From JAAYVZ01 sp035384965 (lineage in GTDB: Bacteria; Acidobacteriota; Thermoanaerobaculia; Thermoanaerobaculales; Thermoanaerobaculaceae), in assembly GCA_035384965.1 (NCBI GenBank), contig DAOOJE010000012.1, forward strand, positions 40,140-104,139: a stretch of DNA of 64,000 nucleotides, read 5' to 3'. The notes under the pieces were generated by a model. That model did not search any database. It was not told where the DNA came from and saw only the letters and a program-made list of their open reading frames with translations. Each line of letters begins with the position of its first letter. Position 1 is the first letter of the stretch. Shown in pieces: positions 44,200-54,521 of this stretch. The position numbers and the translations under genes are program-made.

Positions 44200-46322
44200 G
44201 ATGTTCCTCCCGCCCGGGTCGCCATCAGCGCCGCCGGCAGGGTGAACCGAAAACAGCTGCCCTGGCCGACGCCTGCCGACTCGACCCAGATCCGTCCCTC
44301 GTAGAGTTCGACGATGCGCCTTGCCATCGCCAGCCCGAGCCCCGTCCCCTCGCCGCGGGCCTCCAGGCGCTCGAAGAGATTGAACACCTTGTCCCGGTGC
44401 CTGGGGTCGATACCCTGCCCGTTGTCGCGAACGTAGAAGACCGTGTCTTCCGCGTGTTCCTCGACCCCCACCTCGACCCGAGGGTGAGGCTGCTCGCCCA
44501 TGAACTTGATCGCGTTGTCCAGGAGGTTCTGCCAGATCTCGACCAGGCGCGGACGATCGCCTTTCAGTACTGTCTCACCCTGCTCCACGACGATCTCCAC
44601 GCCTCTGGCGGCGGCTCGTCCCGCCACGGCGGCGAGCGCATCGGCTGCCAGCTCCCCCAGGGTGACTACGACTGGCGGGTTCATCAGCCGGCCAAGGCGA
44701 GACAGGCGCAGCAGCTCGTCCAGCAGGCGAGCCATCCGCTCCGCCGCTCCCGCGATGTACGACATGTCCTGCTTCACCCGGTCATGGTTGTCGTTCTCGA
44801 GGTCCTGGGCCAGGTAGCCCAGGAAGGTCTGCACCGTCACCAGCGGGCTCCTCAGGTCGTGGGAGATGGTGTAGGTGAACCACTCCATCTCCTCGGTTCG
44901 TTGCCGCAACTCCTGCTCGCGCCGCTTGCGCTCCGTGACGTCCTCGAAGACCGTGGCGAACACGCCGCGCCAGGGCGAGACGACGGAGATGCTGAAGTGG
45001 CGCTGCAAGGGAGCGAAGTGCGCCTCGAACCGATGAGGCTGCCCGGTCTCGGCCACTCGGGTGTAGACGTCCAGGTACGGCGCCCCGTCGCCGCCGTAAA
45101 GCTGGCTTCCGAGCGCCCCGCGCGCTCGCTCGACGGGGATCCCGGTGTGGCGCTCCGACGCCGGGTTGCAGTCCAGGATGCGGTAGTCCACCGCCTTGCC
45201 CGACGCTCCATACACCAGCTCGTGCAGCACCACGCCCTCGGCCATGTGCTCGAACAACACCCTGTACTGGCGCTCGACCTCGAAGCGCTGGCGGAAGTAG
45301 CGCACCCGTTGCTGGCGCCACAGCACGACCCAGCCGGTACCCAGCAGCGCCACGATCGCGGCCACGAGGCCCGCGAGGAGAGCCGTGTGCTTGCGCACCG
45401 GCGCCTCGATCTCGTCGAGATCCACTCGCGTCACGAGCGCCCAGTTCGAGCCGGGGATCCGCCGCATGTCTGCCAGCACCCGCACACCCCGGTAGTCCTT
45501 CCCTTCCATGAGCCCGCTCCTGCCGGCGGCGGCCAGAGCGGCCGGGAGCGCGGGCGAGGCCAGCGGGCGCCGCAGTCGCAGTGCCGAGCCGGGGGCGAAA
45601 CGCAGCTCGTTGAGGTAAACGACCTCGTCGCCTTCCCGGCGCACGAGCAGGGTCTCGGCGCTGCGGCTGGCGGTGGGCCACCTCTGGATGAGCGGGTAGA
45701 GATAGCGAGACGGGTCGATGCGGGCGACCACGAGGGCGCGCCGCGTGCCATCGCCCTCGCCGGCGCCGATCGGCGCCGCCACCCCCAGGTAGACCTTGTC
45801 GCCGGTCTCTTCACGGTGAAAGTCGAGGACACATGCCTGTCCTGCCGCGACGAGCGCCGGGGCGTCGTTCTCCAGGTGCGACGGGACGGCGACCGCCTGC
45901 GGGGAGGAGGCCAGCAGCCTCCCTCGGGCGTCGAGCAGCAGGACCAGGTCGTAGTCGTACACGCGTCGAACGGTTACGAGCCAGCCCTCGAGCTGGCGCT
46001 GGTCCCCGAGCCGGCCCCCCCCGGCCAGGGCACGGCTCACGAGGTCGACAAAGACCGGGTTTTCCTGCATGGCCTGTACGTCGTGCAGGCGTTCCCGCCG
46101 CCACTGCACGAGCTCGCCCACCTTGAGATCGGCCACCGAGGCGAGGAGCGCCTCCGCCTCCTGACGCTGTTCCTGGCGATACCTCTGGAAGGCGACGGCC
46201 CCTCCGGCGACGACCAAACCCGCCATGGCCAGGAGGACACCCGCCGCCACCCACTGCCACACGCGACCCAGGCCGGGGACGCTCGGCGGGGCAATCCATC
46301 CCTCGATGGGCGGATCACTCAT
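44196..46322 (-). CDS. membrane sensor histidine kinase (dCache-like sensor, PAS, HisKA, HATPase)
   Basis: The protein has 708 residues and starts at ATG 46322, overlapping the preceding gene by 8 bases. TM1 is at about 22-45 and TM2 at about 305-330 (LLAGLVAAIVALLGTGWVVL). The approximately 260-residue periplasmic part (DYDLVLLLDARGRLLASSP, KVYLGVAAPIG, GSNWALVTRVDLDE) resembles double-Cache sensors. A PAS domain, HisKA with FTYTISHDLRSPL, and HATPase with NLLDNAIKFM, DNGQGI and GTGLGLAMA follow. This phytochrome-like HisKA differs from the HDFNN core of the other kinases here, and there is no attached receiver. Its partner is the overlapping Rcp1-like regulator. Confidence 0.92.
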   Translation of the reverse strand: MSDPPIEGWIAPPSVPGLGRVWQWVAAGVLLAMAGLVVAGGAVAFQRYRQEQRQEAEALLASVADLKVGELVQWRRERLHDVQAMQENPVFVDLVSRALAGGGRLGDQRQLEGWLVTVRRVYDYDLVLLLDARGRLLASSPQAVAVPSHLENDAPALVAAGQACVLDFHREETGDKVYLGVAAPIGAGEGDGTRRALVVARIDPSRYLYPLIQRWPTASRSAETLLVRREGDEVVYLNELRFAPGSALRLRRPLASPALPAALAAAGRSGLMEGKDYRGVRVLADMRRIPGSNWALVTRVDLDEIEAPVRKHTALLAGLVAAIVALLGTGWVVLWRQQRVRYFRQRFEVERQYRVLFEHMAEGVVLHELVYGASGKAVDYRILDCNPASERHTGIPVERARGALGSQLYGGDGAPYLDVYTRVAETGQPHRFEAHFAPLQRHFSISVVSPWRGVFATVFEDVTERKRREQELRQRTEEMEWFTYTISHDLRSPLVTVQTFLGYLAQDLENDNHDRVKQDMSYIAGAAERMARLLDELLRLSRLGRLMNPPVVVTLGELAADALAAVAGRAAARGVEIVVEQGETVLKGDRPRLVEIWQNLLDNAIKFMGEQPHPRVEVGVEEHAEDTVFYVRDNGQGIDPRHRDKVFNLFERLEARGEGTGLGLAMARRIVELYEGRIWVESAGVGQGSCFRFTLPAALMATRAGGTS

Positions 46323-48975
46323 TGCGGCCGTCCAGAGCTTCGCGGACTTCGCGCGCCAGCGTCTCGACGTCGAACGGTTTTTGCAAGTAGCGCACCACGC
46401 CGGCGAAGGCGCCCAGGCGTACGTACTCGTCCTCGGTGTAGCCGGACATGAGGATGATCTTCATCGCCGGCCACCTCTCGGCCAGCGACGCGGCCAGATC
46501 GGCGCCCGAAACGTCGGGCAGCATCAGATCGGTGAGGAGCAGGTCGAACCCGGGCTGCACCGCAAGGCATCCAGCCTCCTCGCCGCTCCCCACCGCCACC
46601 ACCTCGTAGCCGAGCACCTCGAGCAGCTCGACCAGCCCCTGCCGCGCCGCCGGCTCGTCCTCCACCACGAGCACCCGCTCCCCCCTCCCGCCAGGCGTCC
46701 CCTTTGGCTCCGACGCGGCGAGCTCGACCCTGGGATACTCCCCGGAGAACTGAGCCGGGAGCAAGACGCGGAACGTGGTGCCGACGCCCTCCTGGCTCTG
46801 CACCTCGACACGGCCGCCGTGCTGGGCCACGATCCCGTGCACGACGGCCAGCCCCAGGCCACTCCCCTTGCCGGGGGTCTTGGTGGTGAAGAACGGCTCG
46901 AAGATGCGTTCGAGGACCTCCGGCGGCATCCCGGCACCCGTATCCTGCACCTCGATGAACACCATGTCGGCGGGGGCCGCGCCGCACCGTATGACGAGCC
47001 GCCCGCCCTCCGGCATGGCGTCGGCGGCGTTGACCACCAGATTCATGAGCACCTGCTCGATTTGCCCGCGATCCGCGGTGAGCCGCAAAGGCCCGCATCC
47101 AGCCTCGATCGAGAGCGCGATGTTCTCGCGCAGGAGGTGGCTCAGCAACCGCCTGGAGCTCTCCACCAGCTCGACGAGATCCAGCTTTCCTGGCTTCACC
47201 GTCTCCTGCCGGGAAAACAGCAGGAGCTGGCGGGTCAGCGCCGTGCCGCGCCGGATGTGCTGGCCGAGCTCCTCGGCGATGGCGCCCACGCGCGCCGCAT
47301 CGTGGCTGCGGCGCCGCAGCACTTCCGACAGGCTCAGCAACGCCTGCAGGAGGTTGTTGAAGTCGTGCGCCACGCCAGCCGCCAGCCGCCCCACCGCCTC
47401 CATCTTCTGGGCGTGGAGGAGCTGCTCTTGCAGGCGCTTGTTTTCGGTGATGTCCTCGACCGCTCCCTCGTAGCACAGCACGCGCCCGTCGGGTCCTCTC
47501 ACGGCTCGCGCCCACTCGCGGACGTGGATCGGGGAGCCGTCGGCCCGCGTCCAGACCGACTCCGCACCGCGTACCGCCCCCTCCCGCTCGAGCCGTGCCT
47601 TGAAGACGGCCCGCGAGTAGCCGGGTTCGTCCCCGGCTTCTTCCAGATCACGCTTCTCCAGCTCGTCGAACGACGAGAACCCGAGCATCGCCACGAGGGT
47701 CTGGTTGGCCATGAGAATGCGGCCGTCGGGCGTGGCCCGGTAGACGCCGATCGGCACCCCTTCGAAAGGCGAACGGTAGCGCTCCTCGCTCTCCCACAGC
47801 GCCTCCTCGGCACGCACGCGGTCCGTCACGTCCTGGTTGACGATGATCGCTCCCTCGACCTGCCCTCGTGCGTCCAGCAGCGGCGCGGTGGAGTTGAGGA
47901 TGATCCGCTGCACGCCGTCGAGGGCGTCGATCTCCAGCAACTCGCCGAGCACCGTGACGCCGTGGCGGATCGTGCGGGCGAGCGCCGACTCCGCCGGCTG
48001 GACCTCCTCGCGGGAGGGCAGGCGGCGAGCGGCGAGCACGCCATACCCGCCGGCCTGCGGCTCGCCGCCCCAGATGCGGATTCCGGCCGGGTTCCCGCGC
48101 AGGAGCTTGCCTTCCGCATCGGTGAGCCAGACTCCCACCGGCAGCATCTGGAAGATCCTCTCCAGGATCTGCGCATGACGGCGGATCTCCTCGTCCGCCT
48201 GCTGGCGCTGACTGAGATCGCGCACGATGGCCTGGATCAGTGTCTCGGCCCCGACTCGAACCGGGCACAGACTGACCTCGGCGGTAAATTGCCGGCCGTC
48301 CAGCGTCGCGTGGACCCACGTGAAGCGCCTGACCCGTCCCGCGAGCGCCTCGGCGATGGCCTGGGCCGCCAGGGTCCTCGAGGCTTCTCCCCCGGGCTGC
48401 AACGGCGGGGAAAGCTCGCCCGGGTGCTTGCCGAGCAGGTCCTCGCGCCTGCTGCCGAAGAGCGCCTCGGCGGCCGGGTTGGCGTCGATGACGAGGCCTT
48501 CGCGGAGGACCAGAATGCCGTCGCTCGCGCTTTCGAACAACGCCCGGTACTGCCGCTCCGAGACGGCCGACGCCGGCTCGGCGAGCGTGGGGGCGACGCT
48601 GTCTCCCCGTTGCCGGAGGGCGTCCCGCACCGCCGTGCCCAGCCTGCCGATGTGCTCCTTGCGGATGCAGCCGACTGTGCCGCGTCGCATGCACTCGACC
48701 GCGCTCGCCTCCTCGGCCGAGCCGGTGACGAGGAGGACGGGCACGCCCGGCGCATGCTCCCGGACGAGAGCCAGCACCCGCATCCCGGTCAAGGAGGCGA
48801 GGGTGAGGCCCGAGATCACGAGGTCCGGACTGCTTCCGGCCAGGGCAGCCAGCAGCTCCGGCTCCGTGGCGACGGTCTCCGCATCGATGCCCGGGTCGGC
48901 TCGTCGCAGCTCGTCGAGGAGCAGCCCGGCATCCCCCGCGTTCTCGACAACCAGAACCTTCACGCGCTCGGCCAT
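46315..48975 (-). CDS. hybrid histidine kinase with degenerate N-terminal receiver (pseudoREC-PAS3-HisKA-HATPase-REC)
   Basis: The protein has 886 residues and starts at ATG 48975, one base after the stop of the upstream kinase. The N-terminal domain (5-120) aligns with the receivers of its paralogues, but the phosphoacceptor position is Gly56 (DLVISGLTLASLTG) and the acidic pair is EN (LVVENAGDAG), so it cannot be phosphorylated normally. Three PAS domains (about 135-520), HisKA with AAGVAHDFNNLLQ, HATPase (NLVVNAADAM, DTGAGM, GSGLGLA) and an intact C-terminal receiver (LLLTDLMLPDVSG) follow. It belongs to the six-gene leftward operon. Confidence 0.9.
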   Translation of the reverse strand: MAERVKVLVVENAGDAGLLLDELRRADPGIDAETVATEPELLAALAGSSPDLVISGLTLASLTGMRVLALVREHAPGVPVLLVTGSAEEASAVECMRRGTVGCIRKEHIGRLGTAVRDALRQRGDSVAPTLAEPASAVSERQYRALFESASDGILVLREGLVIDANPAAEALFGSRREDLLGKHPGELSPPLQPGGEASRTLAAQAIAEALAGRVRRFTWVHATLDGRQFTAEVSLCPVRVGAETLIQAIVRDLSQRQQADEEIRRHAQILERIFQMLPVGVWLTDAEGKLLRGNPAGIRIWGGEPQAGGYGVLAARRLPSREEVQPAESALARTIRHGVTVLGELLEIDALDGVQRIILNSTAPLLDARGQVEGAIIVNQDVTDRVRAEEALWESEERYRSPFEGVPIGVYRATPDGRILMANQTLVAMLGFSSFDELEKRDLEEAGDEPGYSRAVFKARLEREGAVRGAESVWTRADGSPIHVREWARAVRGPDGRVLCYEGAVEDITENKRLQEQLLHAQKMEAVGRLAAGVAHDFNNLLQALLSLSEVLRRRSHDAARVGAIAEELGQHIRRGTALTRQLLLFSRQETVKPGKLDLVELVESSRRLLSHLLRENIALSIEAGCGPLRLTADRGQIEQVLMNLVVNAADAMPEGGRLVIRCGAAPADMVFIEVQDTGAGMPPEVLERIFEPFFTTKTPGKGSGLGLAVVHGIVAQHGGRVEVQSQEGVGTTFRVLLPAQFSGEYPRVELAASEPKGTPGGRGERVLVVEDEPAARQGLVELLEVLGYEVVAVGSGEEAGCLAVQPGFDLLLTDLMLPDVSGADLAASLAERWPAMKIILMSGYTEDEYVRLGAFAGVVRYLQKPFDVETLAREVREALDGRNE

Positions 48976-48976
48976 C

Positions 48977-51592
48977 TCATCTCCCCGGCTCGGCCTGCCC
49001 CCGTGCCTCCTGGCTCGCCCGCTCGCCGCGCCCGGACTCCAGGACGGAGCGCAGGACCCGGGCCAGCGTCTCCATGTCGAACGGCTTCTGCAGGTACTCG
49101 GCGCGGATGAGGGCCAACGCCCCGAGCGTCTGTGGGTCGGAGTACCCGGACATCAGAACGACCTTCAAGGCGGGCCACCGATCACGCAGCCCTCGCGCGA
49201 GGTCGAGCCCCGAGGCACCCGGCAGGACGATGTCGGTCAGGAGGACGTCGAACGCCGGTTCGCTCGGGAGCGCTCCGGCCTCCTCGCTCGAGCCCAGCGC
49301 CACGACCCGGTATCCGAGGTCGCCCAGCACCTCCGCAAAGACCTCCCTGGCCGTCCGCTCGTCCTCGACGATGAGCACCCTCTCGCCGCGGCCGGCGACA
49401 TCGTTGACGGCGACGACCCCCTCGAACTCGTCCGCCGTGAGGCTGTCGGCATCACCGTAGGGCAGCAGGACGCGGAAGGCGCTCCCGCCCTCCGGCTGGT
49501 TGAACGCCTCGATCGCCCCCCCGGCCTGAGCCACGATTTCCCGTGCGACGGCGAGATCGAGGCCGCTCCCGACAGGCTTTCCGCGGACCGAGAAGAACGG
49601 CTCGAACAGATGCGCGAGCGCGTCGGACTCGATGCCCTTGCCGGTGTCCCGGATCGTGACGGTCGCGCCGGCGGTCGTGCGCCCGGTCTCGATTCGCAGG
49701 CGGCCGCCGTCCGGCATCGACTCCGCCGCGCCGGCGGCCAGGTTGATGAGGGCGTGCAGCATCTTCTCCCGGTCCACCTCGACCGGCAGCAGCCCGGAAA
49801 CGAGGTCGAGCTCCACGTGGATGCTCTCGGAGAGCATGGTTCTCACAAGCTCGCGCGCTTCGCGCACCAGCGAGTTGAGGTCGATATTCTCGACCTTGAC
49901 TGGTACCCGTCGGGCAAAGAGCAGCAACTGCCGCAGGAGGGCGGCGCCCCGGCGCGCCAGGTCCTCCAGCTCGTCGGCGCCCTGGAGCACCCGAGCCTGA
50001 TCCGTGTACCGCTCGCGGAGCACCTGCGCCAGGCCCAGGTTGGCCTGCAGGAGGTTGTTGAGGTCGTGGCCGAACCCCGCTGCCATCCGTCCGAGAGCCT
50101 CCATCTTCTGGGTCTCGAAGATGTGGTCCTGCATCCGCTTTCGCTCGGTGACGTCCTCTCCGATCTCCATGGCACCCGTGACCTGACCCGCAGCGTCGAA
50201 GAGCGGCGCGAGGTGGAGGAGAACGTCGAGGGCTCGACCATCCTTGCACACCCGCCTTTGCTCGACCCCTCCCTTCACCTCGCCCCTGATCACCGCCGCC
50301 AGCGAGGCCCGGTAGGTCGCAACGGCATCCTGCGGTACGGCCGGGTGCGGCAGCCCCGCCGCTTCCGCTTCCGTCCAGCCGTAAAGCCGCTCGGCGGCCC
50401 GACTCCACAGCGTCACCCGTTGCTGAGGCGTGAGCGCCACGATGGGCAGGGGCGACGCCTCGATGAGTGCCGAGAGCATCTGGTTGGTGGCGACGAGGGC
50501 GGCCTCCGCGGCCTTGCGCTCGGTGATGTCGCGGGAGAACAACGCCAGTCGCGACACCCCGCCCAGCCCGTCGCTGATCGGCACGATCCAGTGATCGAAA
50601 TCGCGGCCATCGAGCGTGTCCTCGTAGCGAACGGGTCGCCTCGCATCGCGCACCCCGCGCAGGTGCTCGCCAAGCAACTCCCCGCTCGGCCCCGGCACAC
50701 ACTGGGCGATGTTCCGCCCCAGGGCCCCCTCGGCACTCTCCCCGAGCACTTGCGAGGCGGCCGGGTTGAGCGCCAGCACCTCGCCTTCGGAACTGAGCAG
50801 AAAGACCGGATCCGGGTTGGCGGCAAGCAAGATGCGGGTCGTCGCCTCGCTTTCGCCGAGCGCGTCCTCGATCTTCACGCGCTCGGTCAGATCGGTGAAC
50901 GTGAGCACGACCAGGCCGCCCGTCCGGCCCTTGGCGGGAGTGGGACACGCAATAACCTGGGCCGCGAACCAGGCTCCCCCGAAGCGGCGGGCGTGCAGCT
51001 CTCCGACCCAGCGCTTCCCGGCGGAGGTTTCGGCCATCATGGCGTGCGCCATCTCCGCCGAGCCGAAGAGCTCGTCGAGAGCCCGGCCGGTCAGCTTGCT
51101 GCGGTGCGAGGCGCCGAACATGGTCTGCAGGGCGCCGTTGGCATAGACGAGGCGGCCGCCCGGATCGGCGCAGCCCAGCGCCGTGCAACTTGCCTCGAGC
51201 ACTGCGTCCTTGACGTGGAGGAGCCGCTCGACCCGCACGGGGTCGGTCACGTCCCGGAGCCGGACCACCACCCTGGCGGTCGCGACCTCGTTGGCGAGCG
51301 GCGCCACCCGCGTCTGCAGCCACACGAGCCGAGGCCCGATCTGCACCGCCTCGACGGTCTCTCGACTCTGGCCGCTGGCGGCCACCTCGGCCACCATGTC
51401 TTGCGTCGCCGCCCCGAGCGCGCAAGCCAGCTCGCCGAGCGGGCGGGGCAGCGGCTCGACCTCGACGCCCGCCCTCGCCATCCAGCGCCGCATCGCGTCG
51501 TTGACGTGCTCGACCTGCCAGGACGCTCCCAGCACGAGGATCGGCTCGTCGAGAGCGTCCAGCACCGCACCCGGCACGCTATGTTCCATCAT
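48977..51592 (-). CDS. PAS4 hybrid histidine kinase with altered ATP-binding motifs
   Basis: The protein has 871 residues. The start is ATG 51592 or the adjacent ATG 51589, and it overlaps the upstream kinase gene by 14 bases. Four PAS domains (about 5-490) precede HisKA with AAGFGHDLNNLLQ. In the HATPase domain the N box reads INLAAGAAESM, with Gly where Asn normally binds Mg-ATP, and the G2 box reads GSGLDLA instead of GxGLGL. DTGKGI is normal. The terminal receiver is intact (LLTDIVLPGASG). Autokinase activity is therefore doubtful, while phosphatase or receiver function could remain. Confidence 0.9.
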   Translation of the reverse strand: MMEHSVPGAVLDALDEPILVLGASWQVEHVNDAMRRWMARAGVEVEPLPRPLGELACALGAATQDMVAEVAASGQSRETVEAVQIGPRLVWLQTRVAPLANEVATARVVVRLRDVTDPVRVERLLHVKDAVLEASCTALGCADPGGRLVYANGALQTMFGASHRSKLTGRALDELFGSAEMAHAMMAETSAGKRWVGELHARRFGGAWFAAQVIACPTPAKGRTGGLVVLTFTDLTERVKIEDALGESEATTRILLAANPDPVFLLSSEGEVLALNPAASQVLGESAEGALGRNIAQCVPGPSGELLGEHLRGVRDARRPVRYEDTLDGRDFDHWIVPISDGLGGVSRLALFSRDITERKAAEAALVATNQMLSALIEASPLPIVALTPQQRVTLWSRAAERLYGWTEAEAAGLPHPAVPQDAVATYRASLAAVIRGEVKGGVEQRRVCKDGRALDVLLHLAPLFDAAGQVTGAMEIGEDVTERKRMQDHIFETQKMEALGRMAAGFGHDLNNLLQANLGLAQVLRERYTDQARVLQGADELEDLARRGAALLRQLLLFARRVPVKVENIDLNSLVREARELVRTMLSESIHVELDLVSGLLPVEVDREKMLHALINLAAGAAESMPDGGRLRIETGRTTAGATVTIRDTGKGIESDALAHLFEPFFSVRGKPVGSGLDLAVAREIVAQAGGAIEAFNQPEGGSAFRVLLPYGDADSLTADEFEGVVAVNDVAGRGERVLIVEDERTAREVFAEVLGDLGYRVVALGSSEEAGALPSEPAFDVLLTDIVLPGASGLDLARGLRDRWPALKVVLMSGYSDPQTLGALALIRAEYLQKPFDMETLARVLRSVLESGRGERASQEARGQAEPGR

Positions 51593-54284
51593 CGCCTCCC
51601 CCTGAAACGGTCTCCGGGCCGGTCCCCGCGCCGGTGGCGGGCGCCGCTGGCGCGGCGCGGTTGCGCCCCTTGCTTGCCGCCAGCGCGGCTCGCAGCTCCT
51701 CGGCGACCCGCGCGGTCTCGAAAGGCTTGGGCAGGAAGCGCAGCGATCCGTCGCGCGCTTGCTTCTGGACAGTCTCGTCGTCCACGTAGCCGGACATGAG
51801 GATGACCGCCAGCCCCGGCCATCGCCCGCTCAGCTCCCGGGCGACCTCGGCCCCGCTCGCACCCGGCAAGGCGAGATCGCTGATAAGGGCTTCCATCGCC
51901 GGCACGGTCGGCAGAGCCAACGCTTCCTCAGCGCTGCCCACGGCGGTCACGTCGTACCCGAGCATGGTCAGCGCCTCGGCCAGACCCTCGCGGGCACCCG
52001 CCTCGTCCTCGATGAGGACCACCTTTTCGTGTGCACCGCACGGCGGCATGTCCTCGACCGGCAAGGCAGTGTCGAGATCGTCGGCGCCGGTGCCGGCCGC
52101 GAGCGGGATGAGGATCCGAAACCGCGTGCCGCGACCGACCTCCGTGTCCACCTCGATCCGGCCCCCGAGCCCGCGCACGATCCCCTCCACGACGGCCAGC
52201 CCCAGGCCGGTCCCGCGGCCGCTGCCCCTGGTCGAAAAGAACGGCTCGAAAATGTGGGGCCTGATCTCGGGTGCAATGCCGCTGCCGGTGTCCTCCACCT
52301 CGAGCGACGCCCAGTCGGGCTGGCACGCCGCGGTCTTCACCACCAGCCGGCCGCCACCCGGCATGGCTTCGGCACCGTTCATCGCCAGGTTGACCACGAC
52401 CTGCTCGAGCTGTCCCCGATCGGCCACGACCGGCACCGGGTCCTTCGCGCGCTCGACCGAGAGCTGGACGTTCTCGCGGACGACGCGGCGCACGAGGTTG
52501 GTCGCAGCCTCGACCACGTCGCCCAGGTCCAGCCGCTCGGGCCGGGACGTCTCTCGGCGCGAGAAAAGCAGGAGCTGCCTCGCGAGCTGGGCCCCGCGCT
52601 GCACGTGCTCCTCGATATCGAGGAGCCGACGTTTCCTCTTCGCGTCGTTTTCCGTCAGGCGCAGGACCTGAGCGAGGGAGAGGATGGCCTGCAGGGTGTT
52701 GTTGTAGTCGTGGGCGACACCGCCAGCCAGCCTCCCGATCGCCTCCATCTTGAGGGCCTGAAACCGCTGCTGCTCGCGTTCGCGCTGCTCGGTCACGTCC
52801 TCCCTGATGGCGATGTAGTGCGTGACGGCTCCGCTCTCGTCGCGGACCGGCGTGAGGGTGGTCCTCTCGATGTACGAGGTGCCGTCCCGGCGCTTGGAGG
52901 GAACCTCGCCTCGCCACACCCGGCCGAGCGCCATGGCTTTCCAGATGTCCATCTCGCCGCCATGGCCCGTCTGCCCCGGCTGGATTTCCCGCAGGGGCTT
53001 CCCGACCACGTCGCCGAGGCTCCGCCCGGTCAGACTCGTGAACGCCGGGTTGGCCCACTCCACGATGCCCTGGCTGTCCAGGATGAGGATCGGGTTGGCT
53101 GCGGCCTCGAGAGCCGCGCTGCGGACGCTCAGCTCGCGCTCCGCGTGTTTGCGTGCCGTGACGTCGACGAGGAAATTGAGGGTCGCGGGGCGGTTGTCCC
53201 AGGTCACCACGGTTCCGCAGTTCTGTGCCCACCGGGTCTCGCCGCCCTTGGTGATGAAACGGAAATCGTAGATTTGGGGGACCTCCTCGCCGGCCAGTCG
53301 CGCTCGATGGCGTGCCAGGACCATCTCACGGTCCTCCGGATGGATCCTTTCCGCGAGGTCCATCGCCAGCAGCTCCTCGCGCGAGTGGCCGGTCATCTCG
53401 CACAACCTCCGGTTGACGAATCGCAGCCTTCCGCTCTGGGCGATACAGATCCCCTCGCCGGCCGCCTCCACGAGGACCCTGTACCTTTCCTCCGACGCCC
53501 GGAGCGCATCCTGGGCGAGCTTGCGGTCCGTGATGTCGGTGAGCATGGCGAGGGCGCCCTGGAACTCGCCGTTCGGCCCGAGAATCGGCGTCGCGGCCAC
53601 AAGCGCCCAGAGGTCGGAGCCATCCGCCCGCACGAGGCGTCTCTCGTAGCGACCGGCCTGCCCCTGCCGCCGCTGCAGAATCTTGGCGGCATGGTCCGCC
53701 CGCTCGTCGGGGTGCACGAACGAGTCCACCACGAGCCCGAGCATCGCCTCGGGCGAGGTGCCGAGCATCTCCGCCAGCCGGCGGTTGGCGAACGTCGTCC
53801 GCATCGCGCTGTCCACTTCCCAGACGCCTTCCTCGGCGGTCTCGATGAGCCGGCGGTAGCGCTCGTCGGTCTTTCTGCGCTGCCGCTCCGCCTCCTGCGT
53901 CTGCCGCCGCAGGTGCGTTGCAGTCAGCTCCCGCTCCACCACCGGGCCGAGCCTGGCCAGGTTCGACTTCAGCACGAAGTCGTTCGCGCCGGCGCGGAGC
54001 AGCTCGGCGGCGCACTCCTCGCCGACGCTTCCGGAGACCACGATGACGGGCACCTCCGGCCATCTCTGGCGGAGGACCGCGAGCGTCTCGAGAGCGCTGC
54101 AGCCGCGCGGTGCGGCGTCCATGAGGACGAGATCTGGTTGTCGACCCTCGAGCGCAGCACACACCCGTGTCTCGGACGTGACCAGGCTGACGTCGACCTC
54201 GGCACACAACGTGACCAGCTCCCGCTCGATCGGCGCAGCGTCCTGACCCGAGTCCTCGATGATCAGCACCTGCAACGGGTCCAT
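51579..54284 (-). CDS. hybrid histidine kinase (REC-PAS3-HisKA-HATPase-REC), first gene of kinase operon
   Basis: The protein has 901 residues and starts at ATG 54284, preceded by GGGAGGCGCTTG. The N-terminal receiver (1-120) has the acidic pair in LIIEDSGQD and Asp56 in LVLMDAAPRGC, although the usual LPxxxG turn is altered. Three PAS domains (about 145-505), HisKA with GGVAHDYNNTLQ, HATPase (NLAMNGAEAM, DTGSGI, GTGLGLA) and a C-terminal receiver (ALISDLALPGASG) follow. The last about 20 residues are Ala/Gly/Pro-rich. It heads the operon that runs to 41842. The 274-base spacer upstream is shared with the divergent KaiB-like gene. Confidence 0.92.
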   Translation of the reverse strand: MDPLQVLIIEDSGQDAAPIERELVTLCAEVDVSLVTSETRVCAALEGRQPDLVLMDAAPRGCSALETLAVLRQRWPEVPVIVVSGSVGEECAAELLRAGANDFVLKSNLARLGPVVERELTATHLRRQTQEAERQRRKTDERYRRLIETAEEGVWEVDSAMRTTFANRRLAEMLGTSPEAMLGLVVDSFVHPDERADHAAKILQRRQGQAGRYERRLVRADGSDLWALVAATPILGPNGEFQGALAMLTDITDRKLAQDALRASEERYRVLVEAAGEGICIAQSGRLRFVNRRLCEMTGHSREELLAMDLAERIHPEDREMVLARHRARLAGEEVPQIYDFRFITKGGETRWAQNCGTVVTWDNRPATLNFLVDVTARKHAERELSVRSAALEAAANPILILDSQGIVEWANPAFTSLTGRSLGDVVGKPLREIQPGQTGHGGEMDIWKAMALGRVWRGEVPSKRRDGTSYIERTTLTPVRDESGAVTHYIAIREDVTEQREREQQRFQALKMEAIGRLAGGVAHDYNNTLQAILSLAQVLRLTENDAKRKRRLLDIEEHVQRGAQLARQLLLFSRRETSRPERLDLGDVVEAATNLVRRVVRENVQLSVERAKDPVPVVADRGQLEQVVVNLAMNGAEAMPGGGRLVVKTAACQPDWASLEVEDTGSGIAPEIRPHIFEPFFSTRGSGRGTGLGLAVVEGIVRGLGGRIEVDTEVGRGTRFRILIPLAAGTGADDLDTALPVEDMPPCGAHEKVVLIEDEAGAREGLAEALTMLGYDVTAVGSAEEALALPTVPAMEALISDLALPGASGAEVARELSGRWPGLAVILMSGYVDDETVQKQARDGSLRFLPKPFETARVAEELRAALAASKGRNRAAPAAPATGAGTGPETVSGGGDDGT

Positions 54285-54521
54285 CAAGCGCCTCCCATTC
54301 CTTGTTCTGAGGATAGCGTACCCGACTCCGCTTCCGGGCTGCCAGTCGGCGGGCTTACGGACGAGTCGACCCCGCGCCACATCGCCGGTGGCCACGCTGG
54401 TCCCGGCGCGCCAGATCTTGAGCCTGGAGGTCCGGCCCCGGCTCGAAGAAAGCTGGCAGGCCCCGTGCCCGTACGTTCTTCATCGGGGTGGAGGATGCTG
54501 CAGTCGTGTCGAGGCGGCGCA

